DNA from: Mycobacterium intermedium
GTDB taxonomy: Bacteria > Actinomycetota > Actinomycetes > Mycobacteriales > Mycobacteriaceae
DNA length: 64,000 nt
Assembly: GCF_002086275.1 (NCBI RefSeq)
Contig: NZ_MVHT01000016.1
Location: 1-64,000, forward strand
Reading direction: 5' to 3'
The position numbers and the translations under genes were made by a program. Within the stretch, counting starts at the first letter, position 1. Each line of letters opens with the position of its first letter. Below the pieces are notes generated by a model. That model had not been told where the DNA came from and searched no databases. It worked only from the letters and a program-made list of their open reading frames with translations. This document shows positions 7,926-14,952 of the stretch, one piece after another.

Positions 7926-8040
7926 ATGTAGTCGGAAAGTAGTCGATTCTGGCCAAGCTCCGGAGTGAGCGCGGCCTGTAATCAGCGTTTCCGCTGGTAG
8001 TTGAGCCCCCTGTCAGGATTGAACTGACGACCGCTCGCTT
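7926..8040. other. Candidate attachment region at tRNA-Thr 3' end
   Basis: The 78 bases after the integrase stop contain the direct repeat GTAGTCG (7928-7934 and 7939-7945, 11 bp apart), plausible arm-type integrase sites. The tRNA-Thr 3' half follows, and is the likely crossover core. The matching half-site at the other end of the element is not in the window, so core length and exact junction cannot be fixed. Confidence 0.5.
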
Positions 8041-8075
8041 ACAAGGCGAGTGCTCTACCACTGAGCTAAGGAGGC
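8004..8075 (-). tRNA. thrV: tRNA-Thr (anticodon TGT)
   Basis: On the minus strand the sequence folds as a complete cloverleaf of 72 nt. The acceptor stem GCCTCCT pairs with AGGGGGC (one G-U), followed by discriminator T. The D arm is GCTC...GAGC, the anticodon arm CTCGC-CTTGTAA-GCGAG, and the T arm GTCAG-TTCAATC-CTGAC. The loop gives anticodon TGT, reading ACA threonine codons. CCA is not encoded. It corresponds by position to the tRNA-Thr upstream of phoP in M. tuberculosis. A small palindrome CCGGTT-AA-AACCGG (8075-8088) abuts its 5' end. Confidence 0.95.
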
Positions 8076-8095
8076 CGGTTAAAACCGGTGCAAGC

Positions 8096-9043
8096 CTAAC
8101 CGGAGTCGTCCGCGTCGATCACACGCTGGGACCGAACCGTCCGAGATGACGAGGAACGTCGGGGTGTGCGCCGCGGCAGTGGGATGCGTTCGGCGATGTT
8201 GCTGAGCGGATTGACGACCAGGGTCAGCGCGGTGACGGCATCCTGCAGGGTTTGAATGGCCGGCTCGAGAGCCTCCATCCCGGGCGCCAGTCGGCCCAGC
8301 GTGTCGGCGAGGTCGGTGAGCTGCTCGATCGGCCCGTTCTGCGCGGTCAGCAGGTCGATCACGCCGCCCTCGGCAAGCAGCCGTTGGGCCACGCCATCTT
8401 CGCCCAGCAGTCGGTCGATCAGCCCATCCTCGGAAGTCAGCGAATCGACCACCCCACCTTCGGCGAGCAGCCGGTCGGCCAGCCCGCCCTCGGCCAGCAC
8501 CCGGGCCACCGGTCCGTCATCCGCGAGTATCCGGTCGGCTAGTCCGCCCTCGGCCAGCACGCGAGACACCGGTCCGTTTTCGGCGATGATCTTGTCGGCC
8601 AGTCCGCCCTCGGCCAGCACGCGAGACACCGGTCCGTCCTCGGCGATGATCTTGTCGGCCAGTCCGCCAGGCTGCAGTGCGCGCTGCACAACGCCGCCCT
8701 CTGCTGTAAGCCGGTCGAGCAATCCACCTTCGGTGGTCAGAAGGTCGACCAACCCGCCGGGACGCAGAAAACGGTCCAAGACGCCGTCCTGCGCGATGGC
8801 CCGCCCCAACGGCATGTCGTCGTCCAGCAGCCGGGCCAACCGGTTGGCGCGCGCCAGCGCGACTTCGTCGATCCCCAGCATGCTCGCCATGGCCCGCGAA
8901 CCGCTGGTGCCGCGGGGATCACCCACCGCTTGCTTGGCCACGCCAACTGCAGCGTTCGCCAGATTCAAGCCCGCCCCGACACCGGCGAGCCAGATGCGCG
9001 CGGGCGCGGTTGCTAAATCCACCAACGATTTGCCGAGAGCCAT
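8096..9043 (-). CDS. Decapeptide-repeat protein, Rv0756c-like
   Basis: The 315-residue protein begins MALGKSLVDLATAPARIWLA and has a helical N-terminal region of ~80 residues. A block of 16 exact-length ten-residue repeats follows (pattern AEGGLADRLL with variants such as AENGPVSRVL), then a helical segment and a basic Ser/Arg-rich tail (RRTPRRSSSSRTVRSQR). There is no signal peptide. It occupies the position of Rv0756c, which I recall as shorter, so the repeat number may vary. The hydrophobic-Gly spacing suggests an elongated repeat scaffold; no biochemical role is known. An in-frame start at 9160 would add 39 residues but sits in the phoP control region. It is divergent from phoP. Confidence 0.75.
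   Translation of the reverse strand: MALGKSLVDLATAPARIWLAGVGAGLNLANAAVGVAKQAVGDPRGTSGSRAMASMLGIDEVALARANRLARLLDDDMPLGRAIAQDGVLDRFLRPGGLVDLLTTEGGLLDRLTAEGGVVQRALQPGGLADKIIAEDGPVSRVLAEGGLADKIIAENGPVSRVLAEGGLADRILADDGPVARVLAEGGLADRLLAEGGVVDSLTSEDGLIDRLLGEDGVAQRLLAEGGVIDLLTAQNGPIEQLTDLADTLGRLAPGMEALEPAIQTLQDAVTALTLVVNPLSNIAERIPLPRRTPRRSSSSRTVRSQRVIDADDSG
8315..8794 (-). repeat. Sixteen 30-bp coding repeats (decapeptides)
   Basis: The segment encodes 16 consecutive ten-residue units without any spacer. Pairs of units (60 bp) are nearly identical in DNA around 8551-8670, which indicates recent duplication. The consensus unit is A-E-[GDN]-G-[LVP]-[AVI]-x-[RKL]-[LIV]-[LTI]. Frame is kept throughout. 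Confidence 0.9.
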
Positions 9044-9206
9044 CTCGCCAGTGTATTCGCGGGTACCGATCCGAATGTGGCGCGGGTTACTAAGCAATTG
9101 CCCGGTTTCCTGGCAGACTATTAGCAGATTGCTAGCACCGAGCTCCCAGGAAATACTCAATGACTATTAAGCAAATGTACAAGAAGTCTCTCGGGGGTCT
9201 GGCGTC

Positions 9207-9929
9207 ATGACTGCGCCAAATCCAGGCGCAGCCGCCACGCCCGAGGCCCGCATCCTCGTTGTCGACGACGAAGCCAACATCGTTGAGCTACTTTCCGTGA
9301 GCTTGAAGTTCCAGGGATTCGAAGTTCATACGGCCACCAACGGCGCGCAGGCGCTGGACAAGGCCCGGGAAGCCCGCCCCGACGCAGTGATTCTCGACGT
9401 CATGATGCCGGGGATGGACGGTTTCGGAGTACTGCGCCGTTTGCGAGCAGACGGCATCGATGCGCCCGCGTTGTTCTTGACGGCGCGAGACTCATTGCAG
9501 GACAAGATCGCCGGCCTCACGTTGGGTGGCGATGATTACGTCACAAAGCCTTTCAGCCTGGAGGAGGTCGTTGCCCGGCTGCGTGTCATCCTGCGGCGCG
9601 CCGGAAAGGGCAGGGCCGAACCTCGCAACTCCCGCCTCACGTTCGCCGATATTGAACTCGACGAAGAGACGCACGAGGTGTGGAAGGCCGGCCAGCCAGT
9701 CTCCTTGTCGCCCACCGAATTTACGTTGCTGCGCTACTTCGTCATCAACGCGGGCACCGTACTGAGCAAGCCAAAAATCCTCGACCACGTTTGGCGCTAC
9801 GACTTCGGCGGCGATGTCAACGTCGTCGAGTCCTACGTCTCATATCTGCGTCGCAAGATCGACACCGGTGAGAAGCGGCTGCTGCACACGCTACGCGGAG
9901 TGGGCTACGTGTTGCGGGAGCCCCGGTGA
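9207..9929 (+). CDS. phoP: Response regulator PhoP
   Basis: A 240-residue OmpR/PhoB-family transcription factor, nearly identical along its length to M. tuberculosis PhoP as I recall it. The receiver domain (residues ~14-130) has acidic residues D20/D21, phospho-acceptor D64 (ILDVMMPG), a switch Thr in LTARDS and K114 (YVTKPF). The C-terminal winged helix (residues ~145-240) contains SPTEFTLLRYFVINAGTVLS and VVESYVSYLRRKID. PhoP controls lipid synthesis, ESX-1-linked and hypoxia/acid-response genes in pathogenic mycobacteria. It is followed after 45 bases by phoR. The N terminus differs from M. tuberculosis, where translation begins slightly earlier. I could not identify convincing PhoP direct repeats in the short upstream gap. 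Confidence 0.96.
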   Translation: MTAPNPGAAATPEARILVVDDEANIVELLSVSLKFQGFEVHTATNGAQALDKAREARPDAVILDVMMPGMDGFGVLRRLRADGIDAPALFLTARDSLQDKIAGLTLGGDDYVTKPFSLEEVVARLRVILRRAGKGRAEPRNSRLTFADIELDEETHEVWKAGQPVSLSPTEFTLLRYFVINAGTVLSKPKILDHVWRYDFGGDVNVVESYVSYLRRKIDTGEKRLLHTLRGVGYVLREPR

Positions 9930-9974
9930 TCGCCGCCGTGAGCGGCACGGCCTCACCGGCCTAGGTAGCAGGTC

Positions 9975-11417
9975 ATGGCCCCACGCCGTCCACGCGGAGT
10001 GCCACTGCGGGTAGGCCTGGTGGCCGCCATGCTGGTGCTGGTGGCGGGGGGATTGTTGACATCGGGCATCGCGGTCACCTCGATCCTGCGGCACAGCCTG
10101 ATCAGCCGCATTGATGCGGCGCTGCTGGAAGCGTCCCGCACCTGGGCGCAGTCACCGTGGAAGCACGACCCGAACCGCGGCAACGCCGATCCTGCCCGGC
10201 CGCCCTCGAAGTACTACGTGCGGGGCGTGAGCCCCGACGGGCATACCGTGACAGCGATCAACGACCGCAATGCCGAGCCCGCATTGCCGCCCAACAATGA
10301 CGTGGGCCCCAACCCGGTCACGTTGCCCTCGGTTCGCGGCTCCGAAATCGAATGGCGCGCTGTGACCGTGCACGGATCCCATGGGGGCTTGACCACGGTC
10401 GCCATCGACCTGACCGACGTCGAGCACACCATCTGGTCGTTGGTCTGGCTGCAGGTCGGCATCGGGGTGGTGGTGCTGGTTGTGCTCGGGATCGCCGGTT
10501 TCGTGGTGGTGCACCGCAGCCTGAAGCCACTGGCCGAAGTGGAGGGGACCGCGGCGGCGATCGCCGCCGGTCAACTGGATCGACGCGTCACGGAACGCGA
10601 TCCCCGCACCGAGGTGGGCCGACTTTCGTTGGCGCTCAACGGAATGCTGAGCCAAATTCAACAGGCGGTGGCCGCCTCGGAAGCCTCGGCCGACACCGCC
10701 CGTCGCTCCGAAGAGCGCATGCGGCGCTTCATCACTGACGCCAGCCACGAATTGCGCACCCCGTTGACCACCATCCGAGGCTTCGCGGAGCTGTATCGCC
10801 AGGGGGCCGCACGCGACGTGGCAATGCTGCTGTCGCGCATCGAAAGCGAGGCCAGCCGGATGGGCCTGTTGGTGGAGGATCTGCTGCTGTTGGCCCGGCT
10901 GGACACGCCGCGACCGCTGGAGAACCACCGGGTCGACCTGCTCGCGCTTGCCAGCGACGCGGTGCACGACGCCCGCGCCATCGACCGCAACCGCAAGATC
11001 ACCTTGGAAGTCCTCGACGGCCCCGGCACGCCGGAGGTGCTCGGCGACGAAGCGCGGCTGCGCCAGGTACTGAGCAACCTCGTTGCCAACGCGCTGCAGC
11101 ACACGCCAGAAAGTGCGGACGTGACCCTCCGGGTCGGCACCGAAGGCGACGACGCAGTGTTCGAGGTCGCCGACAAGGGACCGGGCATCAGCCCGGAGGA
11201 CGCGGCACGGATCTTCGAGCGGTTCTATCGCACCGATTCATCGCGGGCACGCGCCAGCGGCGGGACCGGACTGGGACTGTCGATCGTCGATTCGTTGGTA
11301 CGCGCCCACGGCGGTTCCGTGACGGTGACAACCGCACCCGGCGAGGGTTGCTGTTTCCAAGTCCGGATGCCGCGCGTGAGCGACGTGGCGGCGACGGTCA
11401 GCGAAACGGTCAGCTGA
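9975..11417 (+). CDS. phoR: Sensor histidine kinase PhoR
   Basis: A 480-residue membrane kinase partner of PhoP. One membrane helix lies at residues ~12-36, an extracytoplasmic sensor at ~37-153, a second helix at ~157-178, and a HAMP domain at ~180-232. The dimerisation/phospho-acceptor helix contains H258 ([16 protein letters not shown]). The C-terminal HATPase domain has the N box ([11 protein letters not shown]), G1 (DKGPGISP), F box (FERFYR) and G2 ([10 protein letters not shown]). All motifs for autophosphorylation and phosphotransfer are present. The stop overlaps the convergent HIT gene by eight bases. Signal specificity lies in the sensor loop, which is the least conserved part. Confidence 0.95.
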   Translation: MAPRRPRGVPLRVGLVAAMLVLVAGGLLTSGIAVTSILRHSLISRIDAALLEASRTWAQSPWKHDPNRGNADPARPPSKYYVRGVSPDGHTVTAINDRNAEPALPPNNDVGPNPVTLPSVRGSEIEWRAVTVHGSHGGLTTVAIDLTDVEHTIWSLVWLQVGIGVVVLVVLGIAGFVVVHRSLKPLAEVEGTAAAIAAGQLDRRVTERDPRTEVGRLSLALNGMLSQIQQAVAASEASADTARRSEERMRRFITDASHELRTPLTTIRGFAELYRQGAARDVAMLLSRIESEASRMGLLVEDLLLLARLDTPRPLENHRVDLLALASDAVHDARAIDRNRKITLEVLDGPGTPEVLGDEARLRQVLSNLVANALQHTPESADVTLRVGTEGDDAVFEVADKGPGISPEDAARIFERFYRTDSSRARASGGTGLGLSIVDSLVRAHGGSVTVTTAPGEGCCFQVRMPRVSDVAATVSETVS

Positions 11418-11814
11418 GCTGCGCCAGCGCCGCCTTGATCCGGGCCTGCGCGTCGTCCAGCGACTCCGGTGACGGGTTGCGGTCGACGTTGGCGAAACCG
11501 AAGTCGCTCAGGCTGCGGGTGGGGAACACGTGCACGTGCAGATGGGGCACTTCCAGACCGGCGATGATCAGACCGGCACGCTCGGCCTGGAACGCTTTGG
11601 TGACGGCCTTGCCGATCAACTGGGCTACCGACATCACGCGACCGAAGGTCTGCGCGTCGACGTTTTGCCACTGATCGATTTCGGCGCGCGGCACCACGAG
11701 CGTGTGGCCCTGTGTCATCGGCTCGATCGTCAAGAAGGCGACGACGTCGTCGTCCTCGTAGACGAAGCGGCCAGGGAGTTCACGGTTGATGATCTTGGTG
11801 AAGATCGACGCCAT
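11410..11814 (-). CDS. HIT-family nucleotide-binding protein (Rv0759c-like)
   Basis: A 134-residue histidine-triad protein. The signature HLHVHVF gives H91, H93 and H95. Upstream conserved segments are [21 protein letters not shown] and [14 protein letters not shown] proteins hydrolyse or transfer nucleotidyl groups, for example adenosine phosphoramidates or dinucleoside polyphosphates. Its length and position match Rv0759c of M. tuberculosis. It is convergent with phoR and their 3' ends overlap by eight bases. The physiological substrate is not evident. Confidence 0.92.
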   Translation of the reverse strand: MASIFTKIINRELPGRFVYEDDDVVAFLTIEPMTQGHTLVVPRAEIDQWQNVDAQTFGRVMSVAQLIGKAVTKAFQAERAGLIIAGLEVPHLHVHVFPTRSLSDFGFANVDRNPSPESLDDAQARIKAALAQLS

Positions 11815-11845
11815 TGCTCAAGCATATGCGGCCGGCCTTTCTCGC

Positions 11846-11903
11846 CGAGATTGCCGCCACGGCTGTAGCCGCCGCCCGAATCGCGACCCCAGCGGCAATC
11901 TCG
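11846..11903. repeat. 12-bp inverted repeat with inner hairpin
   Basis: CGAGATTGCCGC (11846-11857) is repeated in inverse as GCGGCAATCTCG (11892-11903), with a nested CGGCT-GT-AGCCG (11860-11871). It lies in the divergent gap between the HIT gene and the exported peptidase, so it is not at a gene end. It could be an operator pair or an intergenic palindromic element. Confidence 0.5.
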
Positions 11904-11943
11904 ACGCACCCGCGCGCGATGGGGCACGCTTTTGCGCGTGGCG

Positions 11944-12879
11944 ATGCGCGTGGAGATGAGTAGGCGCTCAATGTTGGCGCTGGCGGGAGCCGGCGTCCTG
12001 GCGGCTGCGTTGCCTGCCTGCACGGACCCCGACAACGACGCAGTCGAGGAGCCGTACGAGCTCGACAGCTATGGCTACGACCCCGACGTCGCCGAACCGG
12101 TCCCGGTCGAGGTGCCGGCAGGCCGTGGCACGGTACCGCGGGCGGCGTCCGTCCGGACCGAGTGGTTGCCACCGGTGGGCAGGCAAACCATGCCGAACTG
12201 CTTCGTGTGGGGCTCCATATACGGGCTGGCGACGTTCTATGCGGCGCGCAAGAGCCAGACGCCGCCCACGACGCCGGACCGCCAAGCCGCGCCAGATTAC
12301 GCGTTCATCCGGTATGAGATCGCGAACAAGACCGAGCCAAACAATTGCCACGGCGGCCAGATCGGCAAGTGTCTCAAGTGGCTTCGCGACAACGGTGGCA
12401 CCCCGTCACTGGCCGCGGCTCCTAACCACCGTCGACAGGGTCCCAAGTCCTCGTGTGAGATCAACTGGGAAGAGTATGGTTCGCGCACCATCCCGCCCGA
12501 CCCGAAATTCCTTATCCCCGAATACAAGTCCACGAAAATCACCGGACCACAGGGCTTGGACAACCTGCGCACAGTCATCGCGTCCGGCATGCCGATCGTC
12601 TTCGGTACCTACCTATACAGCGACTTTGACCGTTACCGCGGTGCGCAGCAGCCCTACGTCGGCAACGGGCAGCTCATGCACAACAAGGCCGGCAAGAAGG
12701 CCGGTCATGTAATGCTCATCGTCGCCTACGACGACGATTTCACCGCGAAGACCGGCGCCGTGCGGATCCAGAACAGCTTCGGAAAGCGTTGGGGCAATGA
12801 GGGGTTTGTGTGGATGGCCTACGACACGCTGGAGGCTATCGCGCAGGGGTCTGGGGTCTACATACCCCACGATGCCTGA
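11944..12879 (+). CDS. Exported papain-like cysteine peptidase lipoprotein
   Basis: A 311-residue protein with an N-terminal export signal: SRRSMLALAGAGVLAAALPAC combines a twin-arginine motif with a lipobox ending at C26, so it is probably a lipid-anchored cell-envelope protein. The mature part has a C1A (papain) layout: nucleophile region RQTMPNCFVWGSIYGLA (C86), histidine in AGHVMLIVAYDDD (H255) and asparagine in IQNSFGKRWGNEG (N277). Extra Cys residues may form disulfides. The start is uncertain: ATG at 11956 or TTG at 11932 are alternatives. I recall no counterpart between Rv0759c and Rv0760c, so it looks like a lineage-specific insertion with the next gene. Its substrate is unknown; envelope protein turnover or a contact-dependent role are possible. 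Confidence 0.8.
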   Translation: MRVEMSRRSMLALAGAGVLAAALPACTDPDNDAVEEPYELDSYGYDPDVAEPVPVEVPAGRGTVPRAASVRTEWLPPVGRQTMPNCFVWGSIYGLATFYAARKSQTPPTTPDRQAAPDYAFIRYEIANKTEPNNCHGGQIGKCLKWLRDNGGTPSLAAAPNHRRQGPKSSCEINWEEYGSRTIPPDPKFLIPEYKSTKITGPQGLDNLRTVIASGMPIVFGTYLYSDFDRYRGAQQPYVGNGQLMHNKAGKKAGHVMLIVAYDDDFTAKTGAVRIQNSFGKRWGNEGFVWMAYDTLEAIAQGSGVYIPHDA

Positions 12880-12992
12880 ACCGGGCCTGAACAACACGCC
12901 GCGCTGACGCCGAAACGTTAACGCAGTGTGGCCGTGTCGTGTCTCGCGGTCACGACAATCACCATGACCCATTTTACGGGGAGGGGTCTAGC

Positions 12993-14438
12993 GTGAGGCT
13001 ACCTTCGGCAGTGCTGGCGACCGCCGTTGCAGTGATGACGGCGTGTTCCACTTGCCTTGTCCCCACGATGTTTCCGGCCGCCGTCAAGGCGGTCTCTTCG
13101 TTTGGGCCACTGGCACCGCCCAACCCGTTCATGGCGCCAAATGGTCTGGCGTCCATGCATAATGACGCCGGCTCGGCCGACGCCGGACCACTCCCAGGAC
13201 CCGGCGCCAGCCTGCAACCGATATTTGCCTACCCGCTGTTGGCCGCCTGCCCGACGATCACCCAGGGCACCGACGGACTAGTGGTGGCCCTGTGCACCAC
13301 CATTGTCGGCCAGAACCCCATCGTGCATCTCCTCGATCCCGGAGCCGTTCTGCCGCAACCTGTTCCGCTGGCAAGCCTCGGAATCGCCAAGGGCGGTTTG
13401 CTCGGCGGCGTCTACGCATATCTGGACAACAACAACCAGCTGGTGATGATCGACGGGACCAATCATCTGCTGCGAATCGCGCATATCAAGGACGCGAAGG
13501 GGTGCTGGCAGCTAGTCATCACCGAATCCACCGACGTGTCCAGCGTGATACCCGCCGGTGACAGCTCGGTGGGAGTGGTTCCCGACTATTTGGGCAACGT
13601 GTGGTTCGCCACCGCCACCGGTGTGGTCGGAGTTGCCAAAGTGGGTGGCGGCGGGGTGGCCAGTGTGCACCTGAACGCCGGTGAGCGGGTGGCGAACAGC
13701 ATCTCGAGCTCACCCGCCAATCGGGTGGCCGTCGCCAGCACCCACGCGCTGTACGAGCTCAATCTCGACGGGGTGGGCAACCCGCAGATCCTGTGGCGTC
13801 AGGCCTACGACCGTGGCCCGGCGCGCAAGCCAGGCCAATTGAGCTGGGGGACCGGTTCAACACCAACCTATTTCGGGCCGACCGGCGCCGACTACCTCAC
13901 CATCATCGACAACGCCGAACCCATCGTGCATGCGGTGGTCCGCGAGTCCGGGACCGGCAACCTCATCTGCGAGCAGCCGGTGCTCACCCAGGGCGGCCCG
14001 GGCAGCGAGAATTCCCCGATAGGGGTGGGGAGCACGATGTTCATCGCCAGCACCTACGGCTATCCATACCCGGCCGTTCCGCCTGATGCTGGTCCGGCGG
14101 TGCCGCCGACGGCACCGTTCGTCGGCGGAATGACCAGGCTAGACATCGACAATCCCGGCTGTCACACGGTGTGGGACAACCGGGTTCGCAGCGCGGCGCT
14201 GCCGCACCTGTCCATCGGTGACGGTCTGATCTACACCATCACCCGCCTCGGGTTGGACACCACCACGCCCGTGGACGGCTTCGCCTTCGCCGTCGTCGAC
14301 CCGAACAACGGCAGATTGCTACTGCAACAACCGAAATCGCTGACCATACTGAGCGATCCGATACAGACGGCCACCATGGTCCTGATGGGCAACAAGATCA
14401 TGCAGGGCAACATCACCGGCATCGGCCGGATCGGCTAA
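12993..14438 (+). CDS. Exported propeller-like protein of unknown function
   Basis: The GTG at 12993 has AGGGG six bases upstream and begins a signal sequence (VRLPSAVLATAVAVMTACSTC). The cut may be at a lipobox-like MTAC or at a signal peptidase I site further on. The remaining ~450 residues are rich in strand-forming repeats such as GLLGGVYAYLDNNNQLVMIDGTN, YLGNVWFATATGVVGVAKVG and DGLIYTITRLGL, suggesting a beta-propeller of the PQQ or quinoprotein type, with a Pro-rich N-terminal linker. Paired Cys residues fit an oxidising compartment. It follows the exported peptidase on the same strand and ends at an inverted-repeat terminator. I do not recognise a specific family. Confidence 0.65.
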   Translation: MRLPSAVLATAVAVMTACSTCLVPTMFPAAVKAVSSFGPLAPPNPFMAPNGLASMHNDAGSADAGPLPGPGASLQPIFAYPLLAACPTITQGTDGLVVALCTTIVGQNPIVHLLDPGAVLPQPVPLASLGIAKGGLLGGVYAYLDNNNQLVMIDGTNHLLRIAHIKDAKGCWQLVITESTDVSSVIPAGDSSVGVVPDYLGNVWFATATGVVGVAKVGGGGVASVHLNAGERVANSISSSPANRVAVASTHALYELNLDGVGNPQILWRQAYDRGPARKPGQLSWGTGSTPTYFGPTGADYLTIIDNAEPIVHAVVRESGTGNLICEQPVLTQGGPGSENSPIGVGSTMFIASTYGYPYPAVPPDAGPAVPPTAPFVGGMTRLDIDNPGCHTVWDNRVRSAALPHLSIGDGLIYTITRLGLDTTTPVDGFAFAVVDPNNGRLLLQQPKSLTILSDPIQTATMVLMGNKIMQGNITGIGRIG

Positions 14439-14442
14439 CCCC

Positions 14443-14502
14443 GCGAGCAGACGCAAACTTGTACGAAAACCGCTGATTCTAAACAAGTTTGCGTCTGCTC
14501 GC
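14443..14502. terminator. Inverted repeat copy 1, convergent gene ends
   Basis: The left arm GCGAGCAGACGCAAACTTGT (14443-14462) is perfectly complementary to the right arm (14483-14502), a 20-bp stem with a 20-base loop. It lies between the 3' ends of a rightward gene (stop at 14438) and a leftward gene (stop at 14516), so it can terminate both. Related copies occur at 26767, 48551 and 55921. Confidence 0.8.
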
Positions 14503-14515
14503 CGGAAGAGCTAGC

Positions 14516-14935
14516 TCACTCTTCCTTGCCGAATTTCATTGTCTCCAGGTTCCAGTAGCCGCGCAGGTTGGTGATCAGGCCTTCGTCATTTACCCGATAG
14601 GTGAACACACCACGGACCGAACTGGTGAAGCCGCCCTCGAACTTGCTGTCCAACACGAGGATATGAGCGATCTCGTTGGGCGAGCTCGACGGAAACGTCT
14701 CCTCGCACGTGATCGTAAGGTTGTTCGCGGCGATGTTGGTGTCGTAGAACGCGGCCACGTTCTCCTTGCCCTTTATGCCCGTACCCTCGGGATTGGTCAC
14801 CGACTTGCCGATCGGGTCTTCGATGACGACATCGTCGGCCATCAGCGCCAGCCAGCCCTCGCGATCGTGGGTCTGGACACAGCGCCACGACGATTGCGAC
14901 GCGGTGAGTGCCGGGGAGTCGACTGTTTGGGTCAT
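14516..14935 (-). CDS. Ketosteroid-isomerase-like protein (Rv0760c-like)
   Basis: A 139-residue protein of the SnoaL/NTF2-like fold, matching Rv0760c, whose structure is known to resemble delta5-3-ketosteroid isomerases. Visible features are the conical-pocket elements DREGWLALMADDVVIEDPIG, an acidic pocket, and the C-terminal strand pair VFTYRVNDEGLITNLRGYW. It probably binds a steroid or another flat hydrophobic ligand; isomerase activity is not proven by sequence. It is the last gene of the leftward cyp51-adhB cluster, 17 bases after the inserted flavin reductase. Confidence 0.88.
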   Translation of the reverse strand: MTQTVDSPALTASQSSWRCVQTHDREGWLALMADDVVIEDPIGKSVTNPEGTGIKGKENVAAFYDTNIAANNLTITCEETFPSSSPNEIAHILVLDSKFEGGFTSSVRGVFTYRVNDEGLITNLRGYWNLETMKFGKEE

Positions 14936-14952
14936 CGCTTACATCTCCTTTG

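Larger units (their letters stand above)
1..8003. mobile_element. Integrated phage-like element, right part
   Basis: All genes from the left edge to the integrase belong to one phage-like module. The integrase stops about 80 bases from the 3' end of a tRNA-Thr gene, the usual position for an element inserted into a tRNA. Rightward repressor and integrase genes are divergent from a leftward early/structural series in which most neighbours overlap by the four bases ATGA. The set (integrase, excisionase-like, RepA-like ATPase, DUF2742-like small protein, capsid) resembles the phiRv1/phiRv2 prophage family of M. tuberculosis. No tail, portal or lysis gene is seen, but the left end lies outside the window, so completeness cannot be judged. 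I found no second copy of the tRNA 3' end within the window. Confidence 0.85.

Noticed and set aside
8315..8794. CRISPR-like direct repeats
   Set aside because: Units are contiguous with no spacers, keep the reading frame and form a decapeptide repeat in a protein.
8256..9170. A 304-codon Ser/Pro-rich open frame on the plus strand
   Set aside because: It is the complement of the decapeptide-repeat gene; its composition is an artefact of the high-GC repeat, with no ribosome site or family features.
9044..9206. PhoP binding repeats upstream of phoP
   Set aside because: No clear pair of TCACAGC-like direct repeats was visible; only a short TAGCA-GAT-TGCTA inverted repeat (9122-9134), too weak to name.
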